The notes: generated by a model not told the origin, from the letters alone. 64,000 nt of DNA from Bacillus sp. FJAT-42315 (GCF_002797375.1 NZ_KZ454941.1:178431-242430), one strand, 5' to 3'; shown: positions 1-8,510, counted from the stretch's first letter. A program made the numbers and translations.

Positions 1-356
1 TCTCCGTCAATCGGATCAGATGGAAGAAATTCTGTTGTTTCAAAGGCCTCATTTGCTAATCGGTTGACTAATACCCTGTATCCTCTATGAGAACATTCAT
101 TTAGTACACCATTTAACAAAGAAAGATGGAAAGGACTAAATTTGGTGCTCTCCATCGGCATGTTTAAACCAATAATTTTAGTTTGCTGGACAGCTAAACT
201 TCTAGCTAAATAATTCGGCTTGTAATTTAATTGTCTCGCAGCTGCTAGTACTTTCTCTTTCACTTCTTTGCTAATCGGCCTTTTTTGACTAAAAACATTG
301 GATACAGTACCTTTGGAAACTCCAGCCAGTTCAGCCACATCTTTAATCGTTACCAT
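1..356 (-). CDS. LacI-family transcriptional regulator (N-terminal part)
   Basis: The gene runs leftwards and is cut by the window edge, leaving about 118 residues. It starts at an ATG preceded by an AGGGAGGTGAA-type ribosome binding site. The first 20 residues (MVTIKDVAELAGVSKGTVSN) are the classic LacI helix-turn-helix, followed by the hinge helix region (YKPNYLARSLA) and the start of the periplasmic-binding-protein-like effector domain (KIIGLNMPME). It should repress a carbohydrate gene set in response to a sugar; the target genes are outside the window. Two AAACCGGTTT palindromes just upstream suggest autoregulation. Family assignment is firm; the ligand is unknown. Confidence 0.93.
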   Translation of the reverse strand, partial: MVTIKDVAELAGVSKGTVSNVFSQKRPISKEVKEKVLAAARQLNYKPNYLARSLAVQQTKIIGLNMPMESTKFSPFHLSLLNGVLNECSHRGYRVLVNRLANEAFETTEFLPSDPIDG

Positions 357-384
357 TTGTTCACCTCCCTTCAAAAAGAATATT

Positions 385-394
385 AAACCGGTTT
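385..394. promoter_or_regulatory. LacI-type operator 1 (AAACCGGTTT)
   Basis: A perfect 10-bp palindrome with a central CpG, typical of LacI-family operators, lies 29 bp upstream of the LacI-family start codon. An identical core occurs at 483-492, so the two centres are 98 bp apart. Binding here would lie in the leader of the regulator gene. Operator identity is inferred from symmetry and position. Confidence 0.7.
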
Positions 395-482
395 TATTAA
401 TTTTAAGTTGGATAATTATTAATTAATTGTAAAAATGCTCGTAATGTTTGTTAATTAGCCTTTTTATCTTAGTATTTTTATT

Positions 483-492
483 AAACCGGTTT
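483..492. promoter_or_regulatory. LacI-type operator 2 (AAACCGGTTT)
   Basis: Second copy of the palindrome, with the same flanks on both sides (TATTAAACCGGTTTTA shared with the first copy). It lies between the divergent LacI-family gene and the methyltransferase gene, about 90 bp from the TATAAT of the latter, so it could serve the leftward promoter alone or both directions. Confidence 0.65.
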
Positions 493-567
493 TACAAAAC
501 TGTAGGATAAAACCATTTTTTCTTTGATCTGAGAGTGCGCAAATAAGATATATAGGACTTCCTTCGG

Positions 568-621
568 GTGGGAGTGTTGTATAATAGAGGGAAGATAATA
601 ACTTAGTGTGATAGGAAGTTT
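568..621 (+). promoter_or_regulatory. Promoter/leader cassette, copy 1
   Basis: Contains TATAAT at 580-585 followed by a leader ending in AGTGTGATAGGAAGTTT. Nearly the same segment precedes the NUDIX gene at 8586-8642, with 3 extra bases near the -10 element and scattered substitutions. No good -35 hexamer is visible at 17 bp, so the promoter call rests on the -10 and on conservation between the two copies. Confidence 0.55.
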
Positions 622-637
622 TAAATGGAGAGATTAC

Positions 638-1270
638 ATGAATGAACAAGAGTTTGATCGCTTTCTAGGAATTGACACCATCGGACTACAGGAATTCCCG
701 TTGCAATTGGTTCATTATAATCGTTATGAAGCGACACCGTATGCGGCATTAGATGAACTGTTTCGTTCGTATGAGTTGAACAGTACAGATGGTGTTGTGG
801 ATTTTGGCTGCGGAAAAGGTCGGTTACCGTTTTATGTTCACCACCATTTTCAATTGTCGGTGACAGGGATTGAAGTGAATAAGCAGTTATATGAAGAAGC
901 GTTGCATAACAAGGTGAGTTATATGAAGAAGAGCGGTTCAAAAAAGAGCACCCTTCGCTTTGTGTGTGGTCCAGCTGAGAAGTATAGAGTGGAGCCAATA
1001 GACAATCGATTTTACTTTTTTAACCCGTTTTCGATTCAGATTTTTATGAAGGTCGTTAAAAATATTTTGATTTCGGTGGAGCAGAATAAACGGTCTGTTG
1101 ATATTATTCTGTATTACCCGACAATCGAGTATATTCATTTTCTTGAAGAGAAGGCGCCGTTCGAACTATTGAAAGAAGTGAAGGTACCGGGGATGTATGA
1201 GAAAGACGAGAATGAACGATTTTTAGTTTTTCGATGTGAAGAATATAAAAAGAAGAGCGTTTCCCTTTGA
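638..1270 (+). CDS. Class I SAM-dependent methyltransferase
   Basis: A 210-residue protein. The SAM-binding motif I is clear near residues 50-60 (VVDFGCGKGRLPFY), followed by an acidic motif II (VTGIEVNKQLYEEA), in a Rossmann-fold order. A longer reading from GTG 608 exists, but ATG 638 has a GGAGAG site 6 bp upstream and is preferred. The C-terminal half contains an FYFFNPF segment at the place of motif IV, which resembles the NPPF/Y-type substrate loop without being identical. The substrate cannot be told. It stands alone between the LacI-family gene and the GntR operon, and its stop codon lies inside a terminator hairpin. Confidence 0.85.
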   Translation: MNEQEFDRFLGIDTIGLQEFPLQLVHYNRYEATPYAALDELFRSYELNSTDGVVDFGCGKGRLPFYVHHHFQLSVTGIEVNKQLYEEALHNKVSYMKKSGSKKSTLRFVCGPAEKYRVEPIDNRFYFFNPFSIQIFMKVVKNILISVEQNKRSVDIILYYPTIEYIHFLEEKAPFELLKEVKVPGMYEKDENERFLVFRCEEYKKKSVSL

Positions 1271-1296
1271 TGACATAAGGGAAATGCTCTTTTTTA
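1253..1296 (+). terminator. Intrinsic terminator after methyltransferase
   Basis: A 15-bp stem with one mismatch (AAGAGCGTTTCCCTT with AAGGGAAATGCTCTT), a 9-base loop and a T run. The left arm overlaps the last codons of the methyltransferase gene. Confidence 0.9.
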
Positions 1297-1336
1297 GTTG
1301 TAAAAAACGGATAATCATCCAACAAAAGAAAATTAA

Positions 1337-1363
1337 TCTAGACACATTTAAATTAGTCTAGAC
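1337..1363. promoter_or_regulatory. Tandem TCTAGAC sites, candidate GntR/UTRA operator
   Basis: TCTAGAC occurs at 1337 and again at 1357, 20 bp apart (two helical turns), each within a TTA(A/G)TCTAGAC context. The second is a perfect GTCTAGAC palindrome followed by CAA. HutC-subfamily GntR regulators such as PhnF use TATAGAC/TCTAGAC-like palindromes, so these are good candidate sites for the GntR protein encoded at 1454. Confidence 0.6.
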
Positions 1364-1453
1364 CAATTTACAAATTTATAAAAGTATTCAGTAAAATGAT
1401 TAATACCTACTTTACATTGGCTCGCTATAATTTTTTTCGAGAGGAGGGGGGAC

Positions 1454-2164
1454 GTGAGCAAAGTCAAATATTTAGAGGTTAGCAGAAAGATTGAAGACCA
1501 ATTTTTAGATGAAACTCGTCAAGTGAATCGGTTACCAAAAGAAATTGAATTGGCTAAACTTTTCGGTGTTAGTCGAGAAACGATTAGGAAGGCTTTAAAT
1601 CAATTAATCGCTAGAGGGAAAATTTATAGCATTCAGGGGTCTGGCTATTATGTGAGGAAAGATCCGATTTCAATGGTCAATCCTTTGAATAAATTAAGTA
1701 GTATTACAGAAATGATTCAAAATGCAGGCCTTGTTGAAGGAGATATGAATACAAAAATCTATATAGATCAACCCTCGACGATTGAAAGAGAGCTATTAAA
1801 GCTAGAAGAGCATGAACAGGTTTACATAATTGAAAGGGTTCGAACAGCCAAAGACCAACCCGTTGTTTTTTCAAAAAACCTGCTCCCTTTTAAACTCGTA
1901 GGAGAAAGTTTCAAAGAATATTATCATCAAGGTTCGTTGTCCCGCTTTTTAGAAACGATCTATGGGATTGAAATTACTGAGGCATTAGCTGAAGTTCAAG
2001 CTCTTTCATCTAAAGAGCTATTACCCCAAGTATTTTCTCAAATGGATGTACCCGTATTGAAGTTTGTTCAATCGCATTACACGATTGAAGGAGAGCCAGT
2101 GTTACTTTCATATGATTTTATGCGCAATGATACGATTAAGTTTTTTATTCAAAGACAAAAATAA
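1454..2164 (+). CDS. GntR-family transcriptional regulator (HutC/UTRA type)
   Basis: A 236-residue regulator starting at GTG after a very strong GAGGAGGGGGG site. Residues 1-70 form the GntR winged helix (LPKEIELAKLFGVSRETIRKAL; wing GSGYYVRK). Residues from about 85 to the end form a UTRA ligand-binding domain (IIERVRTAKDQPVVFSKNLLP; EPVLLSYDFMRND). Only about 21 bp separate it from the substrate-binding protein gene, so it should be the first gene of the ABC importer operon and probably represses it until the imported compound or its phosphorylated form binds the UTRA domain. Family is certain; the effector is unknown. Confidence 0.93.
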   Translation: MSKVKYLEVSRKIEDQFLDETRQVNRLPKEIELAKLFGVSRETIRKALNQLIARGKIYSIQGSGYYVRKDPISMVNPLNKLSSITEMIQNAGLVEGDMNTKIYIDQPSTIERELLKLEEHEQVYIIERVRTAKDQPVVFSKNLLPFKLVGESFKEYYHQGSLSRFLETIYGIEITEALAEVQALSSKELLPQVFSQMDVPVLKFVQSHYTIEGEPVLLSYDFMRNDTIKFFIQRQK

Positions 2165-2185
2165 TCCAAAAAATGAGGTGCAGAT

Positions 2186-3604
2186 ATGAAGAAACAGCTA
2201 TTTATCATCATGTCGATCGTTTTGTTGTTCGTGCTAAGTGCATGTTCAGGATCTAAAAGTGCCAATAGTGATAATCCTGTTGATAGCAATTCTAAAGAGG
2301 ACTTACCTGTAGATGAAAATGGAAACAAAATCGTGACATTGAAAGTATTTACTAGGGATGCATCAGCTCCTACGCGTGTTACAAACTTTGAAGGAGCAGC
2401 AAAGAAAATGAACACGGACCTTGAAGAAGCGGGTGAAGACTACAGAGTTCAAGTAGAAGCTATTGTTAAACCAATGGATGGAGAAGCATTTGATCAGAAC
2501 TTCATTTTTGCTTCGCAGTCTGGTAATGCTGCAGATATTTATGCTACATCGTATACATCTGTTGGTTGGATGGCAGATGGTGGATATATTAAAGAGTTGA
2601 ATGGTATTGAAAAAGAAGAAGTATTTACTAACTTAATGGATGGTTATTGGAACCCTGTTAAGTGGGACGGTAACATTTATGGTGTTATCCAAGATACAGA
2701 AGCTCGAGTGGTCTACTTCAATAAAAATAGACTACGTGAGTTAGGTTGGACAGAAGCTGAGATTAATGAGCTGCCTGCTAAAGCGGAATCAGGTGATTTC
2801 TTATTATCAGACATGATCACTGTAGCAAAAGAAGCACAAGAAAAGGGAATTGTAGATAAAGGTTATGAGTTTGATGGTGGTTCAAATGATAATCCAATGA
2901 ATTTCTATAACTTTGGTGCGGAAATTTATGATTGGGATAAAGGTCAGTTTATTTTAGATAAAGCCAATGTGTTGTCTACTTTTGAATGGATGAAAGAAAG
3001 TGTAGATTCCGGTGTCATTCCTGCAGAAAATATCACAACGGACAAAAATGAAAAGCTAGCTAGACTCGTTAATAATGAAACGTTATTTATTCAAGCGGGA
3101 ATTTGGGATGAAGCGAAATTCCGTAAAAACGGACTTCATAAGGAACAGGGAAATCTTACAACAGATTGGATTAAAGAGAATCTTGGCGTGATGAATTTAC
3201 CTGTTGTGGAAAAAGGCAATAAACCAATTACGGTTTCTAATCCTTGGGTTTATGTTGTTTCAAAGGATACGAAACAATTTGACGCGGCTAAAAAGTTGTT
3301 AGCTTATGTGAGTGAACCAGAGTTTCAAGCTAAACACGGTGTAGAAACAAGTCATATTCCATTTACAAAAGAGGGACAAGAGCACGAAACGGTTGTAGCT
3401 AATGAGTGGATTAACTCAGTTAAACATTTTACAAATTACTCGAAATTCAACGGAAATCATCCAGACCAAGCTAAATACGACAAAATCATTAAAGATGCAT
3501 CCAGCTATGTGATGACTGGTGAAATGACACCACAAGAAGCAGTAGATTATATGGAAGAACAGTTGAAGCTTAATATCGATGAAAAAAATATTCAAGTGAA
3601 ATAA
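2186..3604 (+). CDS. Carbohydrate-type ABC transporter substrate-binding lipoprotein
   Basis: A 472-residue lipoprotein: hydrophobic signal segment, lipobox LSAC with Cys about 20, then a Ser/Asn-rich linker. The mature part has the look of the family-1 extracellular solute-binding proteins used with MalFG-type permeases (DGYWNPVKWDGNIYGVIQD hinge region; later a PWVYVVSKDTK segment). It would capture the solute outside the membrane and deliver it to the permease pair that follows. Size is large for a monosaccharide binder, but the ligand cannot be predicted. Confidence 0.9.
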   Translation: MKKQLFIIMSIVLLFVLSACSGSKSANSDNPVDSNSKEDLPVDENGNKIVTLKVFTRDASAPTRVTNFEGAAKKMNTDLEEAGEDYRVQVEAIVKPMDGEAFDQNFIFASQSGNAADIYATSYTSVGWMADGGYIKELNGIEKEEVFTNLMDGYWNPVKWDGNIYGVIQDTEARVVYFNKNRLRELGWTEAEINELPAKAESGDFLLSDMITVAKEAQEKGIVDKGYEFDGGSNDNPMNFYNFGAEIYDWDKGQFILDKANVLSTFEWMKESVDSGVIPAENITTDKNEKLARLVNNETLFIQAGIWDEAKFRKNGLHKEQGNLTTDWIKENLGVMNLPVVEKGNKPITVSNPWVYVVSKDTKQFDAAKKLLAYVSEPEFQAKHGVETSHIPFTKEGQEHETVVANEWINSVKHFTNYSKFNGNHPDQAKYDKIIKDASSYVMTGEMTPQEAVDYMEEQLKLNIDEKNIQVK

Positions 3605-3631
3605 AACTCTTTAAATGAGAGGTTTTAAAGG

Positions 3632-4591
3632 ATGTCTACTGAAAAAACAAGCTTAGAACAGACGATTATACAAAGAGAGTTTTTTACAAAAAAATCTTTC
3701 TTTCGTCAGGTGAAAGAAAATAAGTACTGGGGCTTAATTTTAAGCCCTTTCCTATTCAATCAATTTATCCTTTTTCCTATTACTGCGATCATTGTGGTTT
3801 TAATCTCATTTACGTCAATGGATTATAGCATGGAGTGGAATTTCAACGGATTGACCAATTACAAGAAAGTGTTCGCTGATCCGAAAATTGGGATGATCTT
3901 TTGGAATACGGTGATCTTTATTATTGCGACTTTATTCATCAAGATTGTCTTAGGCTTCTTTGTTGCTTTAACGACTACGTATTTTATGAGAAATTCTAAG
4001 GCGGGTACGATCTTGAGAGCGATTTGGTTATTACCAAAAGTATCTCCTAGTGTGGTAGAAGCTCTTTTATGGACATGGATCTTTAGCCCGACGGACAAAG
4101 GAATTTTAAATATGATTCTGTTTCGCGTATATGGCATGGAACCCGTTGCATGGCTAAGTGAATATCCGTTACTCATTAATATTATGTTGGCTGGGATCAT
4201 GGGAACAACTATTACGACGATTATTCTTTCATCGGCGATTCAATCGATGGATGCAAATTTATTTCGAGTGGCCAAGATTGATGGAGCTTCTGACGGGACC
4301 ATTATAAGAAAATTAATTGTCCCTCATTTAAGATGGCCATTAACATTTCTAACTCTATGGCAAGGTCTCTCTTTATTAACATCCTATGAATCGATTTTAC
4401 TTTTGACAGATGGTGGTCCTAACTATCGTTCAGAAGTTTGGTCCTTGTATTCGTTCCATACAGCCTTCTCAACGTTGGACTTTGGATATGGCGCGGCCAT
4501 TTCAATGTATATGATTCCATTGATCATCCTTGCCATCTTTATCGCCTATAAACGATTTGGTTTTCAGAAATTAATGGATGGAGAGAAATAA
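3632..4591 (+). CDS. ABC transporter permease, MalF/UgpA type
   Basis: A 319-residue membrane protein with six predicted helices. The EAA loop that contacts the ATPase is seen as AKIDGASDGTIIRKLIVPHL around residues 215-240. A hydrophilic N-terminus of about 35 residues precedes the first helix. It overlaps the next permease gene by one base (TAATG), which implies translational coupling. Together with the following gene it forms the heterodimeric channel of the importer. Confidence 0.92.
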   Translation: MSTEKTSLEQTIIQREFFTKKSFFRQVKENKYWGLILSPFLFNQFILFPITAIIVVLISFTSMDYSMEWNFNGLTNYKKVFADPKIGMIFWNTVIFIIATLFIKIVLGFFVALTTTYFMRNSKAGTILRAIWLLPKVSPSVVEALLWTWIFSPTDKGILNMILFRVYGMEPVAWLSEYPLLINIMLAGIMGTTITTIILSSAIQSMDANLFRVAKIDGASDGTIIRKLIVPHLRWPLTFLTLWQGLSLLTSYESILLLTDGGPNYRSEVWSLYSFHTAFSTLDFGYGAAISMYMIPLIILAIFIAYKRFGFQKLMDGEK

Positions 4592-5466
4592 TGGTACAAG
4601 AAACAATGAAAAACCGAGAGTATAGCCATTGGAAAAATCGATTTTTGGATAATTGGTTGAAGTATACATTAATTCTACTGCTGTTGGGCCTATCTGTGTT
4701 CTTGTTAAGTTTGTATGTTGGAATGATGTTATATAGCGTTGGAGATATAAAAGGTGGAAAGTTTACAGGTTTTACTTTAGAGAATTGGAAATTTATTTTT
4801 AGTCCCAATTTAGTGATCGAAAACAATGTTTACCCTGGTGTGTGGAAAATATTTCTTAATACCCTAATCATCGCCCTTGGCAGTATGTTCATTGAAGTGG
4901 CAATCAGCGTGTTTTCGGGTTATGCCTTAGCAAAAGGAACGTTTCCAGGGAAAGAATTTTTAATTCAATCGACGTTATTTTCCCGAGTGATTCCTTCGAT
5001 TACGACATTAATTGCTAGTTTTTATATTTTAAAAACGGTCGGTCTATTAGACACGATGATTGGGATTATATTAATCAAAGGTTTTGCTGAAGTTGGAATG
5101 TCTACTTGGATTATGAAAGGCTTTTTCGATGAAATTCCAAAAGACCTCGATTTTGCTGCTGAAATTGATGGAAGTTCGATGATTAAAAGATTCTTTTCGA
5201 TTTATGTGCCAATCGTTTGGCCAGGGATCGCAGCTGTCTCGTTATTTGCTTTCTTGAACGGTTGGGGGGAGTACGTCATTGTCTCTGTTTTCACATATGA
5301 TGACGCAAAAATTACGCTTCCGATTATTTTAAACACGTTAATAGATACGGAATCCACAGCAACTATTAATTACGGCATGATCATGGCGTTAGCTACGTTC
5401 TATATGTTGCCGGCCATAGGATTATATTTATTTTCTCAAAAATATATCTCTAAGATGAAAATTTAG
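4591..5466 (+). CDS. ABC transporter permease, MalG/UgpE type
   Basis: A 291-residue six-helix permease, the second half of the channel. The EAA loop is AAEIDGSSMIKRFFSIYVPI around residues 190-210. The first extracellular loop is longer than in the partner, as expected for MalG-like subunits. Start codon overlaps the stop of the previous gene; a good AAGGAGG site for the next gene follows its stop. Confidence 0.92.
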   Translation: MVQETMKNREYSHWKNRFLDNWLKYTLILLLLGLSVFLLSLYVGMMLYSVGDIKGGKFTGFTLENWKFIFSPNLVIENNVYPGVWKIFLNTLIIALGSMFIEVAISVFSGYALAKGTFPGKEFLIQSTLFSRVIPSITTLIASFYILKTVGLLDTMIGIILIKGFAEVGMSTWIMKGFFDEIPKDLDFAAEIDGSSMIKRFFSIYVPIVWPGIAAVSLFAFLNGWGEYVIVSVFTYDDAKITLPIILNTLIDTESTATINYGMIMALATFYMLPAIGLYLFSQKYISKMKI

Positions 5467-5481
5467 TAAGGAGGCGTCAGC

Positions 5482-6621
5482 GTGAGAGTCGCTTTAAAGG
5501 AAATTTATAAGTATTATGATCCGAGCAAGCCGGCAGTGAGGGAATTGGATTTAGACATCCCATCCGGTAAACTTACAACGATATTAGGACCTTCTGGATG
5601 CGGAAAAACGACGACCATGCTTATGATTGCTGGTTTAGAGAAACCATCTAATGGAGATATATTTTTCGATGAAAAGAATGTAAAGAATATGTCGCCGAAA
5701 TACAGGAATATCGGAATGGTCTTTCAAAGCTCTGCGCTCTATCCAAGTATGACGGTGAAAGAGAACATTTCCTTTCCGTTAGTGAACCAAAAGGTGTTAA
5801 AGAAGGATATTGAACCGAAAGTGCACCGTGTGCTCGAAATGGTTAATATGCTAGGGTTTGAGGATCGCAAGCCTCATCAATTGTCTGGCGGTCAAAGACA
5901 AAGGGTAGCCATAGCTCGTGCATTAGTGAAAGAGCCGGATTTACTCATTCTTGATGAACCTTTATCGGCTCTAGATGCCTCTTTAAGAATGAAATTACGA
6001 GAGGAAATTCGCAATTTGCAACAATCTCTTGGAATTACCACAATTATGGTGACGCATGATCAGGAAGAAGCCATCTCGATGTCTGATTACATTGCTGTTA
6101 TGAAAGATGGAGAGCTTCAGCAGTTTTCACCTACTTCAGCTATTTTAAATGAACCAGCTAATTGGTTTGTGTCGAGCTTCATGGGGATGCCATTTATGAA
6201 TCGTCTAGACTGTCAGTATCAAGCTCATTCCCATTCATTGCTCGTTCCAGGTATTGGAACTATTAAGCTGCAAGAGCAAGAACTAAAACAAGTCACATTG
6301 CAAGATAATGAACCATTGATCTTAGGATTTCGACCTCATCAAGTCGAGCTTTCCTTTGAAAAACCTTCTAATGGTACCGAGTTAAAAGGAAAAGTGACGT
6401 ATGTAGAACATACAGGGCGAGAGCTAATGGTTACTATTCAATTGAATGGGATAGAAAGCTATAAAATAAAAGCGGTATGCCCTGATCATCAACAAGTTCG
6501 TTTACAATCTGAGGTTTGGCTTTCTATTCAAACCTATCAGTTTCTCTTTGAAAGCGAGGGGAAACAAAGAAATATCTATTTAACTTCTGAAAGGAAAATG
6601 AAAACAGCATGTGGTGTGTAA
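5482..6621 (+). CDS. ABC transporter ATP-binding protein, MalK/UgpC type
   Basis: A 379-residue ATPase. Walker A is GPSGCGKTT (about residue 37), the Q-loop VFQSS, signature LSGGQRQR, Walker B LLILDEP and the switch His in VTHDQEEA. Residues from about 235 form the MalK-type TOBE/OB regulatory domain (LGFRPHQVEL). Starts at GTG with AAGGAGG upstream. Having its own ATPase is a contrast to many Bacillus sugar importers, which share the general ATPase MsmX. Overlaps the HAD gene by 13 bases. Confidence 0.93.
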   Translation: MRVALKEIYKYYDPSKPAVRELDLDIPSGKLTTILGPSGCGKTTTMLMIAGLEKPSNGDIFFDEKNVKNMSPKYRNIGMVFQSSALYPSMTVKENISFPLVNQKVLKKDIEPKVHRVLEMVNMLGFEDRKPHQLSGGQRQRVAIARALVKEPDLLILDEPLSALDASLRMKLREEIRNLQQSLGITTIMVTHDQEEAISMSDYIAVMKDGELQQFSPTSAILNEPANWFVSSFMGMPFMNRLDCQYQAHSHSLLVPGIGTIKLQEQELKQVTLQDNEPLILGFRPHQVELSFEKPSNGTELKGKVTYVEHTGRELMVTIQLNGIESYKIKAVCPDHQQVRLQSEVWLSIQTYQFLFESEGKQRNIYLTSERKMKTACGV

Positions 6622-7415
6622 TTTCTGATTTAGATGGAACTTTATTATGTAATCAACAATCCATCTTAGATGAAACGATGGAGAGCATATCTAAATTTAT
6701 TCAAGCGGGTGGAACTTTCACTCTTGCAACGGGACGGTCTTTGCAAAGCGCCTTACCGATGATTAAGAAATTAAACATTCAAATCCCTGTCATTGTTTAC
6801 AATGGAGCGAGAGTTTATCATCCTGTAACTGAACAATTTATTTATGAAAGATCTCTTGCTCAAGTGACGAAGCAGGAAATTATCGAGCAATACAAAAGGT
6901 TAGTTGCTCAAATAGACATGGGCATGCTAGCTTTCGATCATGACGGTGCGTATTACTTATATAGTCATGTATCGATTGAAGAACAGGAAGAGAAAGATGG
7001 AATTCGGGCCATCCTTATTTCAGAAGAAGAATTACTAGAAAAAGAGATCATTAAATTTATGTTTTTAGGTCGCCCAGAAGTTATTCAAGAGTTGCATCCT
7101 CATTTTCAAACTTTTAATGCGGTTAATTCTGAGCCGGAGCTTTTAGAAATTTTACCTGCAGGTGTGAATAAAGGAGAAGCTTGTAAATTTCTATTAGACT
7201 ATTTAAATATTCCGTTCAGTCAACTTGTGACTATAGGAGATAACAATAATGATTTAGAAATGATTGATTTAGCTGAATATGGAGTGGCTGTAAATAACGC
7301 AAATAATTATGTCAAAAAAGCTTCTAACTATATAACTAAAAAAACAAATGAAGAAAATGCCATTGGAGAAATTTTAGATTGGCTAGAACGTCAAGCAGTG
7401 AAGGTTCCAAACTAA
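6609..7415 (+). CDS. HAD-superfamily phosphatase, Cof type (IIB)
   Basis: A 268-residue Cof-type hydrolase. Motif I is SDLDGTLL (nucleophile and acid/base Asp), motif II T at LATGRS, motif III Lys before ILPAGVNKGEA, and motif IV TIGDNNNDLEMI. The substrate cap is inserted in the middle. Such enzymes remove phosphate from sugar phosphates or nucleotides. Its start lies inside the ATPase gene, so it is tightly coupled to the importer and probably dephosphorylates a compound related to the imported solute. Confidence 0.9.
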   Translation: MWCVISDLDGTLLCNQQSILDETMESISKFIQAGGTFTLATGRSLQSALPMIKKLNIQIPVIVYNGARVYHPVTEQFIYERSLAQVTKQEIIEQYKRLVAQIDMGMLAFDHDGAYYLYSHVSIEEQEEKDGIRAILISEEELLEKEIIKFMFLGRPEVIQELHPHFQTFNAVNSEPELLEILPAGVNKGEACKFLLDYLNIPFSQLVTIGDNNNDLEMIDLAEYGVAVNNANNYVKKASNYITKKTNEENAIGEILDWLERQAVKVPN

Positions 7416-7437
7416 ATGATTAGAAGAGGTGTTCATC

Positions 7438-8124
7438 ATGATTCATATGTTTCCACAGAAAGATCAATTTCCAAGTTCTGCTCCAAGATACCCAAATTTA
7501 TGGATGTTAGTATCTAAGAAATTAGCTTCCAATTATAATCAAGCATTGAAATTTGTCATTGAGCGTTTAGAAGAAACGGTAGATATGTATGATGATTACG
7601 GTTATTTTCATACAGCTGAAGGATGCGATGCAGTAGGTAGAAGAAGAGGCCTACAGTATATTGAGATGGGGGAAAATGGTGAGTTCACTCATGATCACTC
7701 GCTACATTATCGCTTTTATACGCAGCTCTTAAAAGGACAACAACCACTGAAAAATGATCAAGGAGAGTTTTTCCCGATTGCTATTAGTGTTCATTTTGAA
7801 GTCGATCGTCCAAGTGAATTACATCCTTATGTAGATGATTGTCCGATTTGTGGTTGCACTGGTGGGTATGAAGACTTATTTGAAGAAGAGTTTCGTAACC
7901 GTTCCTCTAAACTGAAGAATGAGCATTTGCATGACCCATTTGGCGTGGAAGCAACACTTTATGGAACAGTTAAAAACAAAAAAATCCCATTATTAAATGG
8001 ATTAAATACGCTAGAAGATCAGTTCGAGATGACATTTGAAGTAATGGAGGATGAACGTCTTCGTGGAGATATGAACACAGGAGCATTAGCAATTGTCCAA
8101 TTCCATCAACGGAAGGAAGGATGA
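7438..8124 (+). CDS. Conserved protein of unknown function with CPIC/GC motif
   Basis: I do not recognise this family. The product is a soluble, acidic protein of 228 residues with no signal peptide. ATG 7438 is preferred over GTG 7429 because the GTG lies within the AGAGGTG ribosome binding site. It carries a CPICGC segment near residue 140, which could bind a metal, in a region rich in Asp and Glu, and several His and aromatic residues around residues 55-90. It overlaps the next gene by 4 bases (ATGA). Its place between a HAD phosphatase and a PhnP-like hydrolase suggests a catabolic role for the imported solute, but no function should be assigned. Confidence 0.75.
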   Translation: MIHMFPQKDQFPSSAPRYPNLWMLVSKKLASNYNQALKFVIERLEETVDMYDDYGYFHTAEGCDAVGRRRGLQYIEMGENGEFTHDHSLHYRFYTQLLKGQQPLKNDQGEFFPIAISVHFEVDRPSELHPYVDDCPICGCTGGYEDLFEEEFRNRSSKLKNEHLHDPFGVEATLYGTVKNKKIPLLNGLNTLEDQFEMTFEVMEDERLRGDMNTGALAIVQFHQRKEG

Positions 8125-8450
8125 ATTTGAAATTTTTAGGAACAGGTGCGGCAGAAGCGGTTCCAGCTGTCTTTTGTGAGTGCGACTACTGTCAATATGC
8201 TAGAGAGCATAAAGGAAAAGATATTAGGACAAGGTCTTCGTTTAGAATTAATGACAGAGTCCAAATCGATATCTCGCCTGATATTTTTATGCAAATGGTG
8301 AATCAAAACTTAAGCATGAATGCTGTTCGACATTTGCTAATTACACATAGTCATAGCGATCATTTAGATGTAAATGAATTACTACAGCAAGAATTTAACG
8401 CTAGTGACTATAACGTAACCGTTGCATACGATGGATTAAGTATTTTGTAG
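8121..8450 (+). CDS. Truncated MBL-fold metallo-hydrolase (PhnP-like N-terminal part)
   Basis: The 109-residue product starts like PhnP-type beta-lactamase-fold phosphodiesterases: LKFLGTGAAEAVP, a Cys-rich insert (CECDYC), RTRSS, and the metal motif THSHSDHLD near residue 78. Family members are usually about 250 residues, and all later metal ligands are missing. The reading ends in a stop soon after the HxHxDH motif with no continuation in other frames, followed by a terminator. It is probably a decayed or non-catalytic relic of the last gene in the importer operon. Confidence 0.75.
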   Translation: MNLKFLGTGAAEAVPAVFCECDYCQYAREHKGKDIRTRSSFRINDRVQIDISPDIFMQMVNQNLSMNAVRHLLITHSHSDHLDVNELLQQEFNASDYNVTVAYDGLSIL

Positions 8451-8510
8451 TTACTTATTTGATGAATTAAATTTCCCCCTAAAAATTTAATACATCTGTA
8501 CGAACAGTTA

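Noticed and set aside
608-637. GTG 608 as start of the first methyltransferase, or a leader peptide (MIGSF...) in both cassettes
   Set aside because: ATG 638 has a proper ribosome binding site; in the second cassette the same GTG frame ends after 15 codons and has no ribosome binding site.
464-649. 61-residue leftward frame in the LacI/methyltransferase gap
   Set aside because: It covers the promoter and operator, has no ribosome binding site and its composition is not protein-like.
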